DNA of 64,000 bases from Fen-1245 sp963835535. GTDB lineage: Bacteria; Gemmatimonadota; Gemmatimonadetes; Gemmatimonadales; JACORV01. This document shows positions 40,898-48,933 of this stretch, piece by piece. Both the position numbers and the translations under genes were made by a program. Position 1 is the stretch's first letter. Each line of letters begins with the position of its first letter. The notes beneath the pieces are model-generated. The model was given only the letters and a program-made list of their open reading frames with translations, did not search any database and was not told where the DNA came from. Location of the stretch: contig CAWIFL010000004.1 of assembly GCA_963835535.1 (NCBI GenBank), forward strand, positions 186,001 through 250,000, in the 5' to 3' direction.

Positions 40898-43047
40898 TTC
40901 GGCAGCGTCATCCCCAGATTCTTCACCAGGAACGCCCAGCGGTCGGCGTTGAGCTCGATCTGCTTCGAGACCGGCATCCCGCCGCCGTGGCCGGCCCGCG
41001 TCTCGACCCGGATCAGGATCGGCGCCGGGCCGGCCTGATCCGCCTGCATAGTGGCCGCGTACTTGAACGAGTGCCCCGGCACGACCCGGTCGTCGTGGTC
41101 GGCCGTGGTCACCAGCGTCGGCGGGTAGTGCGTCCCCGGCCGGATGTTCTGGAGCGGCGAATACTTGTAGAGGTACGGGAACTGGCTCGCGCTGTCGGAC
41201 GAGCCGTACTCCGTCACCCACGCCCAGCCGATCGTGAACTTGTGGAACCGCAGCATGTCCATCACGCCCACCGCCGGCAGCGTGGCGCCGAACAGGTCGG
41301 GGCGCTGGTCCTCCACGGCGCCGATCAGCAGGCCGCCGTTGGAGGCGCCTCCCACCGCCAGCTTCGGCGTGCTGGTCCACCTCTCGTGCACCAGGTACTC
41401 GGCCGCGGCGATGAAGTCGTCGAACACGTTCTGCTTCTTCTCGTGCATCCCCGCCTCGTGCCACTCCTCCCCGTACTCGCCGCCGCCGCGCAAGTTCGGC
41501 TCCGCCAGCACGCCCCCCATCTCGAGCCAGACCGCGTTCACGACCGAGAACGAGGGCAGGGTGTTGATGTCGAAGCCGCCGTACGCGGTCAGGTACACCG
41601 GATTCGAGCCGTCGCGCGCGATGCCCTTCCGGTAGGTGAGGAACATCGGCACGCGCGTGCCATCCTTGCTGTTGTAGAAGACCTGCCGCGTCTCGTACTT
41701 GCTCGCGTCGAAGTCGATGTGCGGGGCCTTCCACACCGCGCCCTGGCCCGTCGCGACGTCGTACCGGAAGATGGTGGTCGGGTAGAGGAACGAGGTGAAC
41801 GCGTAGAACATCTCCGGGCTGTCGGCCCGGCCGCTGATCCCCGAGACCGCGCCGAGCGTCGGGAGCGCGATGTCGGCGACCTTGGCGCCGGCGGTGTCGT
41901 AGACCGCGAGGACGCTGTAGGCGTCGTGCATGTAATCGGCGACGAACCGGCCACCGATGAGCGCGACGCTCTCCAGCACGTCCGCGCCCTGCGGGATGAT
42001 CTCTCGCCAGGCGCTCCGCTCGGGGTGGCGCGTGTCGATTGCGATGAGCTTCGCGCGCGGGGCGCCGAGGTTGGTGCGGAAGTAGAAGACCGGACCGAGG
42101 TTCCCCACGAAGTCGTACGTGGCGTCGAAATCGTCGAGCAGCTGTACGACCGTGCCGCGGGTCTTCGGGTGCCGGGCGCTGCCGAGATCCATGTAGTAGA
42201 CGCGATTCCGTGAATCGGTACCCAGCGAGACGCCGATGATCAGGTACCGCCCGTCCTCGGTCACGCCTCCGCCCAGACCCCAGTCCGGATGGTCGGGCCG
42301 CTCGTACACCAGGCGGTCGGCCGCCTGCGCCGTGCCGAGGCGGTGGTAGTAGAGCTTCTGGTCCTTCACGATCGCGCGGAGGGCGTCACCCGACGGCTCC
42401 GGGTAGCGGCTGTAGAAGAAGCCCGCGTTGTCATGCGTCCAGAAAAGTCCGGAGAACTTGATCCACTTGAGGTGATCGGAGAGGTCGCGTCCCGTGGCGA
42501 AGCTCCGCACGTGGAACTCGTTCCAGTCGGAGCCAGCGGCCGCGGTGCCGTAGCCGAAGTAGCGCCCGTCGTGAGAGACGTCCGAGGAGGTGAGCGCGAC
42601 GGTTCCGTCCTTGGAGAGTGTGTTGGGGTCGATCAGGACGCGCGGCGGCGCGTCGAGGCGCGGCAGCCAATACACGACGGACTGGTTCTGAAGTCCGTCG
42701 TTGCGCGAGTAGATGTACTTTCCGCCCTCGCGGCTCGGCACGCCGAACCGCTCGTAGTTCCAGAGCTTGGTCAGGCGGTCCAGGATGCGGGCCCGCTCGG
42801 GGATGGCGGCCAGGTAGTGGAAGGTGACGCAGTTCTCCGAGTCCACCCACGCCTTCGTCTCGGGCGAGTCCGTGTTCTCGAGCCAGCGGTACGGGTCGGC
42901 CACCATGGTGCCGAAGTAGTTGGTCACGGTGTCCACCGTGTGCGCCTTGGGGAGCGGGCAGGAATCGGCCGCCTGCGCGTGGGCCAGGGTAGGGGCGCCG
43001 GCCAGGGCCATCAGGGCAATTGCGAGGTGCGTCTTGGAACCGGTCAT
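40894..43047 (-). CDS. Secreted prolyl oligopeptidase (S9A)
   Basis: A 717-residue exported serine peptidase cleaving short peptides after proline. The signal peptide (LAIALMALAGAPTLAHAQ) is followed by the N-terminal cap KAHTVDTVTNYFGTMVADPY. A seven-bladed beta-propeller (about residues 80-430) and an alpha/beta-hydrolase domain come next, with Ser in VGGASNGGLLIGA, Asp in TTADHDDRVVPGHS and His in RAGHGGGMP. Cysteines are present only near the N-terminus. ATG 43047 has an ideal GGAGG site upstream. It lies 25 bp after the toxin-antitoxin-like pair but is probably expressed separately. Its stop shares CTAG with the HAD gene. Confidence 0.95.
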   Translation of the reverse strand: MTGSKTHLAIALMALAGAPTLAHAQAADSCPLPKAHTVDTVTNYFGTMVADPYRWLENTDSPETKAWVDSENCVTFHYLAAIPERARILDRLTKLWNYERFGVPSREGGKYIYSRNDGLQNQSVVYWLPRLDAPPRVLIDPNTLSKDGTVALTSSDVSHDGRYFGYGTAAAGSDWNEFHVRSFATGRDLSDHLKWIKFSGLFWTHDNAGFFYSRYPEPSGDALRAIVKDQKLYYHRLGTAQAADRLVYERPDHPDWGLGGGVTEDGRYLIIGVSLGTDSRNRVYYMDLGSARHPKTRGTVVQLLDDFDATYDFVGNLGPVFYFRTNLGAPRAKLIAIDTRHPERSAWREIIPQGADVLESVALIGGRFVADYMHDAYSVLAVYDTAGAKVADIALPTLGAVSGISGRADSPEMFYAFTSFLYPTTIFRYDVATGQGAVWKAPHIDFDASKYETRQVFYNSKDGTRVPMFLTYRKGIARDGSNPVYLTAYGGFDINTLPSFSVVNAVWLEMGGVLAEPNLRGGGEYGEEWHEAGMHEKKQNVFDDFIAAAEYLVHERWTSTPKLAVGGASNGGLLIGAVEDQRPDLFGATLPAVGVMDMLRFHKFTIGWAWVTEYGSSDSASQFPYLYKYSPLQNIRPGTHYPPTLVTTADHDDRVVPGHSFKYAATMQADQAGPAPILIRVETRAGHGGGMPVSKQIELNADRWAFLVKNLGMTLPN

Positions 43048-43072
43048 CGTCGTCCTCCGTGTCGTGTGCAAT

Positions 43073-43558
43073 CTACATCCCGCGGCGGCGGCGTTCCTCC
43101 CGCAGCGCCTCGAGCTCCAGCAGCGCCTCCCGATCTTTGCGGCGTCCCGTGGCGCGCTTCGAGGCGATGAGGGCATCGAGGGTGAGCGTGGGCGCTGGCA
43201 CGCCTTCGATGACGATGGTCTGACTTCCGGCCTCCACCGCGGCGTACTCGCCCACGCCCTGGACTCTGTCCATGACGTCGAGGTCGCCTTCGTCGGTCAC
43301 CAGCGTCAGGACGGGAACGTCCCGCAACGTGCGCGCGTCGATCGTGAAGGGGAGACCTGGCTCGACGCCTCGGAGATAGCCGTGCCAGCCGGCGAGCACG
43401 GCGGCGAGCTTTTCCCGATTATCGGGCGCCGGGTCGTAACAGATGTCCACGTCGTTCGTGATCCTGGACCATCCATGGGCGACACCGGCGACCCCGCCGA
43501 TGACGACGAATCGGACGCCGGCCCCGGTCAGGCCTCGCAGGACGCCGCCGAGGCTCAC
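43073..43558 (-). CDS. Nucleotidyltransferase-like protein (toxin-antitoxin-type)
   Basis: A 161-residue protein of the nucleotidyltransferase fold seen in AbiEii- and MNT-like toxin-antitoxin partners. FVVIGGVAGVAHGWSRITND carries the GG helix, followed by VDICYDPAPDN with the expected metal-binding acidic pair, and a third acidic residue lies in EGDLDVMDRV. The C-terminal helix is basic (SKRATGRRKDREALLELEAL). It could transfer nucleotides to RNA or protein, or have lost catalysis. It overlaps the preceding helix-turn-helix gene as an ATGA-type coupling, forming a two-gene module with its own regulated promoter. Confidence 0.75.
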   Translation of the reverse strand: MSLGGVLRGLTGAGVRFVVIGGVAGVAHGWSRITNDVDICYDPAPDNREKLAAVLAGWHGYLRGVEPGLPFTIDARTLRDVPVLTLVTDEGDLDVMDRVQGVGEYAAVEAGSQTIVIEGVPAPTLTLDALIASKRATGRRKDREALLELEALREERRRRGM

Positions 43559-44049
43559 TTCGCCGCACTCCGCAGCCTGCGCATGACCTGCATGTTTTCA
43601 TCGAGCAGTCGCAGCCGCTCCTCCGGCGTGCGCCGCAGCGCGGAGTCGAGGAGCGTGACGTCGATCCCGAATGCTCTGGCCCGCTCGATCGCGCTGCCGC
43701 GTCGGGACGGACGCCGCCCGCGCGGCTTCTCGCCGTAGCTGTTCAGGGCCAGCGCCAGGTTGGCGCCATACGTGGTGAAGAAGCGGGGAAGATCCACGAC
43801 GAGCGATACGCCGCCCTTGCCCTCGAGCCGCCAGGTGCTGCCCGGGTCGGCTTCGTGGAGCGCGCGGTCGGCGAGGCGCAAGGCTCCCGGCAACGGCGTC
43901 TGCGCCGATTCGGAGATGAATCGGCAGAGCGCCAGGCGCCTGGCGAGAGCCTCGTCGTAGCCGCGGCGGGGCAGGCCGAGGCGCGCCAGGGCGTTGAGCA
44001 CCCAGCGCGGGCTCGCGCCCACGGCCGTCGCGAAACGTCCAAGCGTCAC
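43555..44049 (-). CDS. Helix-turn-helix partner of nucleotidyltransferase module (antitoxin-like)
   Basis: A 164-residue protein not clearly assigned to a family. The N-terminus (LGRFATAVGASPRWVLNALARLG) reads as a MerR/HTH-like DNA-binding segment. The middle contains WRLEGKGGVSLVVDLPRFFT, and the C-terminus a charged helix (ERARAFGIDVTLLDSALRRT). The GTG start is only about 2-5 nt from the predicted transcription start, so the mRNA may be leaderless. The operator inverted repeat lies in its promoter, consistent with self-repression, and the nucleotidyltransferase gene follows with a 4-bp overlap. Together they look like an uncharacterised toxin-antitoxin or abortive-infection pair. Confidence 0.65.
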   Translation of the reverse strand: MTLGRFATAVGASPRWVLNALARLGLPRRGYDEALARRLALCRFISESAQTPLPGALRLADRALHEADPGSTWRLEGKGGVSLVVDLPRFFTTYGANLALALNSYGEKPRGRRPSRRGSAIERARAFGIDVTLLDSALRRTPEERLRLLDENMQVMRRLRSAAK

Positions 44050-44057
44050 GCAGTAAA

Positions 44058-44130
44058 TATGTATTGCTATGATACTGATTTGTCAATGGTCGCAACGATT
44101 GTAGTATCGTAGCAATATGGCAATTGCTAC
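44058..44130 (-). promoter_or_regulatory. Promoter and inverted-repeat operator of the HTH/nucleotidyltransferase module
   Basis: On the minus strand, TTGACA (44086-44081) and TACATA (44063-44058) are 17 bp apart. ATTGCTATGATAC (44063-44075) lies within the spacer and forms an inverted repeat with GTATCGTAGCAAT (44104-44116), one mismatch in 13. A third half-site, ATTGCTAC, is at 44123-44130. The region is strikingly AT-rich. Binding here would block RNA polymerase, the layout of toxin-antitoxin autoregulation. Confidence 0.7.
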
Positions 44131-44714
44131 AGCAGCGCGCCCTCGTGCCGGAGGAGCCATTCCTTGATGGGGAGCCCGCCGCCGTAGCCGCCCAGCGAGC
44201 CGTCGGTCCGAAGGACCCGGTGGCACGGAACGACGATCGCGATCGGGTTGTGGTGCAGGGCGTTGCCGGCGGCGCGCGAGGCCTTGGGCGAGCCGGCGCG
44301 GGCGGCGACCTGGGTGTAGGTGGCGACGCGCCCGGCCGGGATCCTTGAGGTCGCACCGAGGACTCGACGATGGAAGGGCGCGAGGTCGCCGAGGTCCACG
44401 GGGAGGTCGAAGTCGAGCCGCTTCCCGGAGAAATAGCGGTCCAGCGCGCGCCGCACGTCGTCCAGCTCCGCGGACTTGAGGATCTGGGCGTCGCCGTGCT
44501 CGGCGAGGAGCCGCTCCAGGAACTCGTCCTCGCCGCGGACGAAGCTCAGGTGACGCAGGCCGCGAGCGCCGGCCGCCAGGCCGAGCACTCCGACCGGCGT
44601 GTCGTCCATCATGGCGTACCGGAGGGCCTCGCCGCGGCGTCCGGTGAGCGCGCCGAACGCGCCGCGCACGATCCGCTCGATGGCCTCCCGCTCCTCCGCC
44701 GTGGTGCCGGTCAT
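44127..44714 (-). CDS. ogt: Methylated-DNA-protein-cysteine methyltransferase
   Basis: A 195-residue suicide DNA-repair protein that removes alkyl groups from O6-alkylguanine. The active-site block IAIVVPCHRVLRTDGSLGGY is intact, preceded by the DNA-binding helix GRVATYTQVAARAGSPKASR and AAGNALHHNP. An N-terminal alpha/beta domain gives normal family length. ATG 44714 overlaps the sigma-factor stop as ATGA, so production is coupled to that of a sigma factor. The upstream in-frame extension lies inside the sigma gene and is not used. Confidence 0.95.
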   Translation of the reverse strand: MTGTTAEEREAIERIVRGAFGALTGRRGEALRYAMMDDTPVGVLGLAAGARGLRHLSFVRGEDEFLERLLAEHGDAQILKSAELDDVRRALDRYFSGKRLDFDLPVDLGDLAPFHRRVLGATSRIPAGRVATYTQVAARAGSPKASRAAGNALHHNPIAIVVPCHRVLRTDGSLGGYGGGLPIKEWLLRHEGALL

Positions 44715-45235
44715 GCCTCCCTCACTTTCAGCTTGAGCCGCTGCGTCGCCTGGTAGACGTTCGCTCTGGCTGCGGCCGCCGTGCCGCCGATGCGCTCGGC
44801 GATCTCCTCGTAGCCCAGCTCGTCGGCCACCCTGAGGCTCAGCGCGAGCCGCTGCCGCTCGGGGAGCCGGGCCACCGCCGCCCACAGTCCGGCCCGGTCC
44901 GCATCGCCCTGCCGACCATCGTCGGCGTCGCGTGCCGCGGCCAGCTCTGCGGCGTGGCGCTCGAGGGCGGCGCGCTCGCGGGAACGGGACCGCTGGTGGT
45001 TGAGCGACGCGTTGGTGGCGATCCGGTAGAGCCAGGCGCGCTCGTTCGAGCCCTCGGCGAGCCGTCCCACGGCCTTCCAGGCCCGCAGCATCGTCTCCTG
45101 GAGCAGATCCTGCGCGACGTCGTCGTCGCGCACGATCCGCCGGATGTGGCGGGCCAGCTCCTCGCCGTGCTTGGCGAGCAACAGCGCGATGCGCTGCGCC
45201 CCCGGGGCGCTTATCGGCGATTCGCTCGTGCTCAT
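44711..45235 (-). CDS. ECF-type RNA polymerase sigma factor
   Basis: A 174-residue group IV sigma factor. Region 2 (DDDVAQDLLQETMLRAWKAV, then NERAWLYRIATNASLNHQRS) recognises the -10 element. Region 4 (LPERQRLALSLRVADELGYE, then EIAERIGGTAAAARANVYQA) recognises the -35 element. No zinc anti-sigma gene is adjacent; instead the coupled partner is Ogt, suggesting a link to alkylation stress or an as yet unseen regulator. Its ATG is 46 bp after the M28 peptidase gene in the same direction. Confidence 0.9.
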   Translation of the reverse strand: MSTSESPISAPGAQRIALLLAKHGEELARHIRRIVRDDDVAQDLLQETMLRAWKAVGRLAEGSNERAWLYRIATNASLNHQRSRSRERAALERHAAELAAARDADDGRQGDADRAGLWAAVARLPERQRLALSLRVADELGYEEIAERIGGTAAAARANVYQATQRLKLKVREA

Positions 45236-45281
45236 GTCCGAGAGCTATAACACCGCGCGCGGCGGGACGTGAAACCGTCGG

Positions 45282-46466
45282 CTACTGGACGCAGGGAGCC
45301 GTGGGATCCTGGCGCCGGCCATCGACGACGGGGCGGTGATCGAGATTGCCGACCGCCAGGGCGACGTCGCGCACCAGCGCGGTCACGCGGGCCAGCTGAT
45401 GGTAGTCGATGTACTGCGGCTCGTCGGTCACCTGGTGGTAGTCGAGGTGCTCGCCCGTGGAAAGGGACGCCGACGGGATGCCGTAGCGGGCATAACTGTA
45501 GTGGTCGGCCCGGCAGTAGTACTGGAGCGGGTTTCCGGGCGCGTCGTACTGGTAGTTGAAGCGGAACGGCACCGGCTCGCGGCGCCCGATGCTGTCGATG
45601 ATGTCGCCGAACTCGGTCGAGAGCCGCCGGCTGCCGACCAGCTCCAGATAGCCCGGCCCTCCGCCCGGCAGGTCGGTCACGCCGCCGCGGCCCACCATGT
45701 CCATGTCCAGCTCGGCGACGATGGAATCGCGGGGCACCGTGGGATGGTCCGTGAAGTACTCGGAGCCCTTGAGGCCGATCTCCTCGGCGGCGTGGGACAC
45801 GAAGAGGATCGAGCGCCGCGGCCGCGCACCTTCCGACAGGACCCGGGCCAGCTCCACCAGCAGCACCGTGCCGGAGCCGTCGTCGTCGGCCCCGTTGAAG
45901 ATGGAATCGCGCCGCGGCGGATGGACCGCGCGCAGGCTGTCGAGGATGGTCCGGATGCGGACTTCCTCGTCGGGCGTCGCCGGCCGCCTGGGTGAGTCGG
46001 CGCCCAACGGCCGCACCACCCGGTTGAAGGCGCGGAGGGAGTCGTGGTCCACCGAGGCGCGCATCGTGCCGATGTGGTCGTTGTGTGCGGAGAGCGAGAC
46101 GTACGTGTGGTCGAGGAGCGGGTCGGTGCCGCGCAGGATCGCGACGACGTTGCGCACCGGGCGGCGGCTGGCACTGGAGATCTCGTCGCGCCGGCTGGAG
46201 ACGATCGGCAGCGTCTGGAAGAAGGACCCGTCGTCGCCCGCCGGCTCCAGGCCGTAGCGCCGGAACGCGGCCGCCACCCACTCTGCCGCCTTGGCGTCGC
46301 CGAGGCTGCCGGTGGCGCGGCCGCCCATCGAGTCGTCGGCGATGGCGAAGAGGCCAGCTCTGAGGCTTTCCGCGCTCACCGAGACGGGCCGGATCTGTGC
46401 AAGGGCTGGCACTGCGGGAATCAGCAGCGCGAGCGCCAAGCCGGCGCGGATGGAGGCACGCATCAC
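45282..46466 (-). CDS. Secreted M28-family zinc peptidase (second paralogue)
   Basis: A 394-residue exported M28 aminopeptidase-like enzyme without the PA insert of the first paralogue. After the signal peptide (LALALLIPAVPALAQ) the zinc ligands appear as SAHNDHIG, NGADDDGSGTVLL, SHAAEEIGLKGS, ELDMDMVG and DYHQVTDEP. The DDDG and AAEEIG spacing is standard, so activity is likely. It is placed between a two-component system and a sigma factor, all on the minus strand. Confidence 0.93.
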   Translation of the reverse strand: MMRASIRAGLALALLIPAVPALAQIRPVSVSAESLRAGLFAIADDSMGGRATGSLGDAKAAEWVAAAFRRYGLEPAGDDGSFFQTLPIVSSRRDEISSASRRPVRNVVAILRGTDPLLDHTYVSLSAHNDHIGTMRASVDHDSLRAFNRVVRPLGADSPRRPATPDEEVRIRTILDSLRAVHPPRRDSIFNGADDDGSGTVLLVELARVLSEGARPRRSILFVSHAAEEIGLKGSEYFTDHPTVPRDSIVAELDMDMVGRGGVTDLPGGGPGYLELVGSRRLSTEFGDIIDSIGRREPVPFRFNYQYDAPGNPLQYYCRADHYSYARYGIPSASLSTGEHLDYHQVTDEPQYIDYHQLARVTALVRDVALAVGNLDHRPVVDGRRQDPTAPCVQ

Positions 46467-46478
46467 GGAGACCGGGAC

Positions 46479-47141
46479 CTACGTTTCGTCGCTGATCAGA
46501 CCGGAGCGCAGCGCGAGCCGCGTGAGGCCGGCGACGCTCTTGATGCCGACCTTCCGCATCAGGCTGTCGCGGTGGCTCTCGACCGTGCGCACGCTGATGC
46601 CGAGCTGCTGGGCGATCTCCTTGTTGCTCGCGCCCTCGGCGATGTGGCGCAGGACCTCGCGCTCGCGGGTGGAGAGTCGCTCGAGGACGTTCTGGATCTC
46701 TTCGCCCTCGAGCTTGCGGCGCAGGAGGTCGGAGAGCTGCTGCGAGACGGCGGGGCTGTAATAGGACGCGCCGGCGCACACCTCGCGCACGGCGGCGACC
46801 AGCTCGGCGGCCGCGGCGTCCTTGATGAGGTAGCCGTGTGCCCCGGCCCGCACGCTCTCCATCAGGTACTCGGGGGCGAGGTGCATCGAGAGGATCAGGA
46901 TGCGGACCTCCGGCGCGCGGGCACGGATCTGCCGCGCGGCCTCCAGCCCGCCGCCCTTGGGCATCGTGATGTCGAGGACGGCGACGTCCGGTCGCCGGGC
47001 CAGCGTCTCGTGCACCGCGGCCTCGCCGTCGCCGACTTCGGCGACGACCGTGATGTCCCCCGCTGCGTCCAGGATCCGGCGCACGCCCTCGCGGACGAGC
47101 GTGTGGTCGTCGGCGAGCAGGACGGTGATCGGCTCAGCCAT
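46479..47141 (-). CDS. NarL/FixJ-type response regulator
   Basis: A 220-residue two-component regulator. The receiver carries VLLADDHTLVREGVRRIL, phospho-acceptor Asp in VAVLDITMPKGG and Lys in YLIKDAAAAELV. The C-terminal LuxR-type helix-turn-helix reads LSTREREVLRHIAEGASNKE, then IAQQLGISVRTVESHRDSLM. The start overlaps the sensor-kinase stop by 8 bp, so the two form a cognate pair. It is followed by the M28 peptidase gene, a plausible target. Confidence 0.95.
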   Translation of the reverse strand: MAEPITVLLADDHTLVREGVRRILDAAGDITVVAEVGDGEAAVHETLARRPDVAVLDITMPKGGGLEAARQIRARAPEVRILILSMHLAPEYLMESVRAGAHGYLIKDAAAAELVAAVREVCAGASYYSPAVSQQLSDLLRRKLEGEEIQNVLERLSTREREVLRHIAEGASNKEIAQQLGISVRTVESHRDSLMRKVGIKSVAGLTRLALRSGLISDET

Positions 47142-48933
47142 CGGTGTCCCCCAGCGGCAGTCGCGCCTCGAGCCGCGAGCCGCGGCCCGGCGCGCTCGAC
47201 ATCGTGAAGCGGCCTCCCGCGCCGACGACCCGCTCCTTCATCCCGGCGAGCCCAAAGCGGGCGTCCCCCGGCGCGGGTGCGCGGTCCGGGTCGAACCCGC
47301 GCCCGTCGTCGCGGACGGCCAGCACCACCTCGCCGTTCTCCACGCCCACCACGATCTCCACCCGGGCGGCGGCGGCGTGCCGCGCGACGTTCGTCAGCGC
47401 CTCCTGCAGCACGCGGTACAGGGCGACCTGCACCTCGGGCCCCGGGTTCCGGTCGAGCGGCGCCGCCCGGAGATCCACGGCGACGCCCGTCCTTCCCGCG
47501 AATTCCTCGGCGAGCGTGCGCAGCGCCGGAACGAACCCGAGGTCGTCCAGCACGGCAGGACGCAGACCGCGTGCCGTCGCGCGGATCGACTCGAGCGCTC
47601 GGCCCGTCAGGTCCGCGGCGCGGCGCGCGGCCGCGGTGCCCGTCGGCGATCCGGCCACCAGCCGCTCCAGCTCGGCCAGCTCCAACTTGATCGCGGTGAG
47701 CACCTGGCCCGTCTCGTCGTGCAGCTCGCGCGCGATCCGCAGTCGCTCGGTCTCCGCCGCCCTCAGCAGCGAGGCCGAAGCGCGGCGCAGTTCCGCGCTC
47801 CGCTCCTCGAGCGCGGCGTACAGCTCCGCGTGCTGGAGCGCGGCGCCGATCTGCTGGCCGAGTGCGCGCAGGAAGCCGCGGTCCATCGAGGCGAACGGAT
47901 CCCGCGCCCGGGCGACGATGACGAAAGTGCCCGCCGCCCGCTCGCCCATGAAGACGGGAAGAAACGCTGCATAGGGGTGCCGCGCCACCGATCCCGCGCC
48001 ACCGCCGGCCCCCGCCCCCGAGGGCCAGGAGTGCACGACCTTGGCCACGCCGTCCCGCGGCGCGCCGAGGATCGGCGCAGAATCGGGGTTGGCGGGATCG
48101 GCCGTCGCGAGCGCGGTCGCCCCCCAGCCGGCGCAGACCCCCGAGCCGCCGCGGAAGACGAGCGCGCCGGCCGCATCCACACGGTACAGCGCGCATCCCA
48201 CCACCGGCCGCAGGCTCAGCGTGCGCTCGAGCACCGCGGTCACCACGTCCGCCGGCCGCAGGCTGCGCTGCAGCTCCTCGGAGAGCGTGGCGAGCGCCCC
48301 CACTCCCCGCTGCTGGTCCTCCAGGACGAGCAGGAGCATTCCGCCGCCCACGGCGAGCTCGAACAGGACGTCGAGGTAGTACCCGTACGGCACCCACGCG
48401 CCGCGCGCCCGGAGGAAGGTGTAGTCGAGGTGGTGCACGCCCCAGAGCAGGAACGCCGCGGCGAGCACCGCGCCGCCCTTCGATGCCGCGCGGCGCCAGT
48501 ACTGCGCGAACACGACGCCGGTGCCGAGTGTGACCAGGCTGAGGAAGACGACCGCCGGGATCGCCGCCAGGAGGAAGTTCTCGACCCGGTAGATCGCGAC
48601 GTACGACCAGACCACCGGGATCAGGAAGAACGCGTAATACCGCCGGTCCCACGGCATCTGGCGCGAGAAGACGATCGCCGCCCACAGGAGCAGCAGCGCC
48701 GTCCATCCGGTGGCCACCTGGTGCCAGAAGAGCCAGATCCGGTTCGTGGTGAAGAGGTACAGCGCGATGATGCCGAGCCGCAGCGCGTACAGGCTCCACG
48801 CCCCGCCCCAGATCCCGAAGTAGCGCTTCCGGTAGGTGAGGGCGAGCGCGAGGAACAGGCCGGCGATCCCCAGGGTGACGCACGCCTGGAAGAGGACGAG
48901 CGAGGTCTCGAGCGACAAGGCGGCGGGACTCAC
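47134..48933 (-). CDS. Sensor histidine kinase (NarX/DegS-like HisKA_3) with multi-pass sensor and GAF domain
   Basis: A 599-residue kinase. About seven hydrophobic helices fill residues 10-215 (for example LFQACVTLGIAGLFLALAL and WTALLLLWAAIVFS), followed by a GAF-like domain (about 225-375) and a HisKA_3 domain with the H-box RIARELHDETGQVLTAIKLE. The ATPase has LYRVLQEALTNVARHA (N box) and VRDDGRGFDP (G1), with FGLAGMKERVVGAGG (G2). The GTG start overlaps the GMC stop as GTGA. It phosphorylates the NarL-type regulator encoded next. The signal is unknown; GAF suggests a small ligand or redox input. Confidence 0.93.
   Translation of the reverse strand: MSPAALSLETSLVLFQACVTLGIAGLFLALALTYRKRYFGIWGGAWSLYALRLGIIALYLFTTNRIWLFWHQVATGWTALLLLWAAIVFSRQMPWDRRYYAFFLIPVVWSYVAIYRVENFLLAAIPAVVFLSLVTLGTGVVFAQYWRRAASKGGAVLAAAFLLWGVHHLDYTFLRARGAWVPYGYYLDVLFELAVGGGMLLLVLEDQQRGVGALATLSEELQRSLRPADVVTAVLERTLSLRPVVGCALYRVDAAGALVFRGGSGVCAGWGATALATADPANPDSAPILGAPRDGVAKVVHSWPSGAGAGGGAGSVARHPYAAFLPVFMGERAAGTFVIVARARDPFASMDRGFLRALGQQIGAALQHAELYAALEERSAELRRASASLLRAAETERLRIARELHDETGQVLTAIKLELAELERLVAGSPTGTAAARRAADLTGRALESIRATARGLRPAVLDDLGFVPALRTLAEEFAGRTGVAVDLRAAPLDRNPGPEVQVALYRVLQEALTNVARHAAAARVEIVVGVENGEVVLAVRDDGRGFDPDRAPAPGDARFGLAGMKERVVGAGGRFTMSSAPGRGSRLEARLPLGDTDG

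Noticed and set aside
43073..44049. Classical AbiEi/AbiEii abortive-infection pair
   Set aside because: The nucleotidyltransferase resembles AbiEii only generally and the partner does not show the AbiEi winged-helix plus C-terminal domain arrangement, so only a toxin-antitoxin-like label is used.
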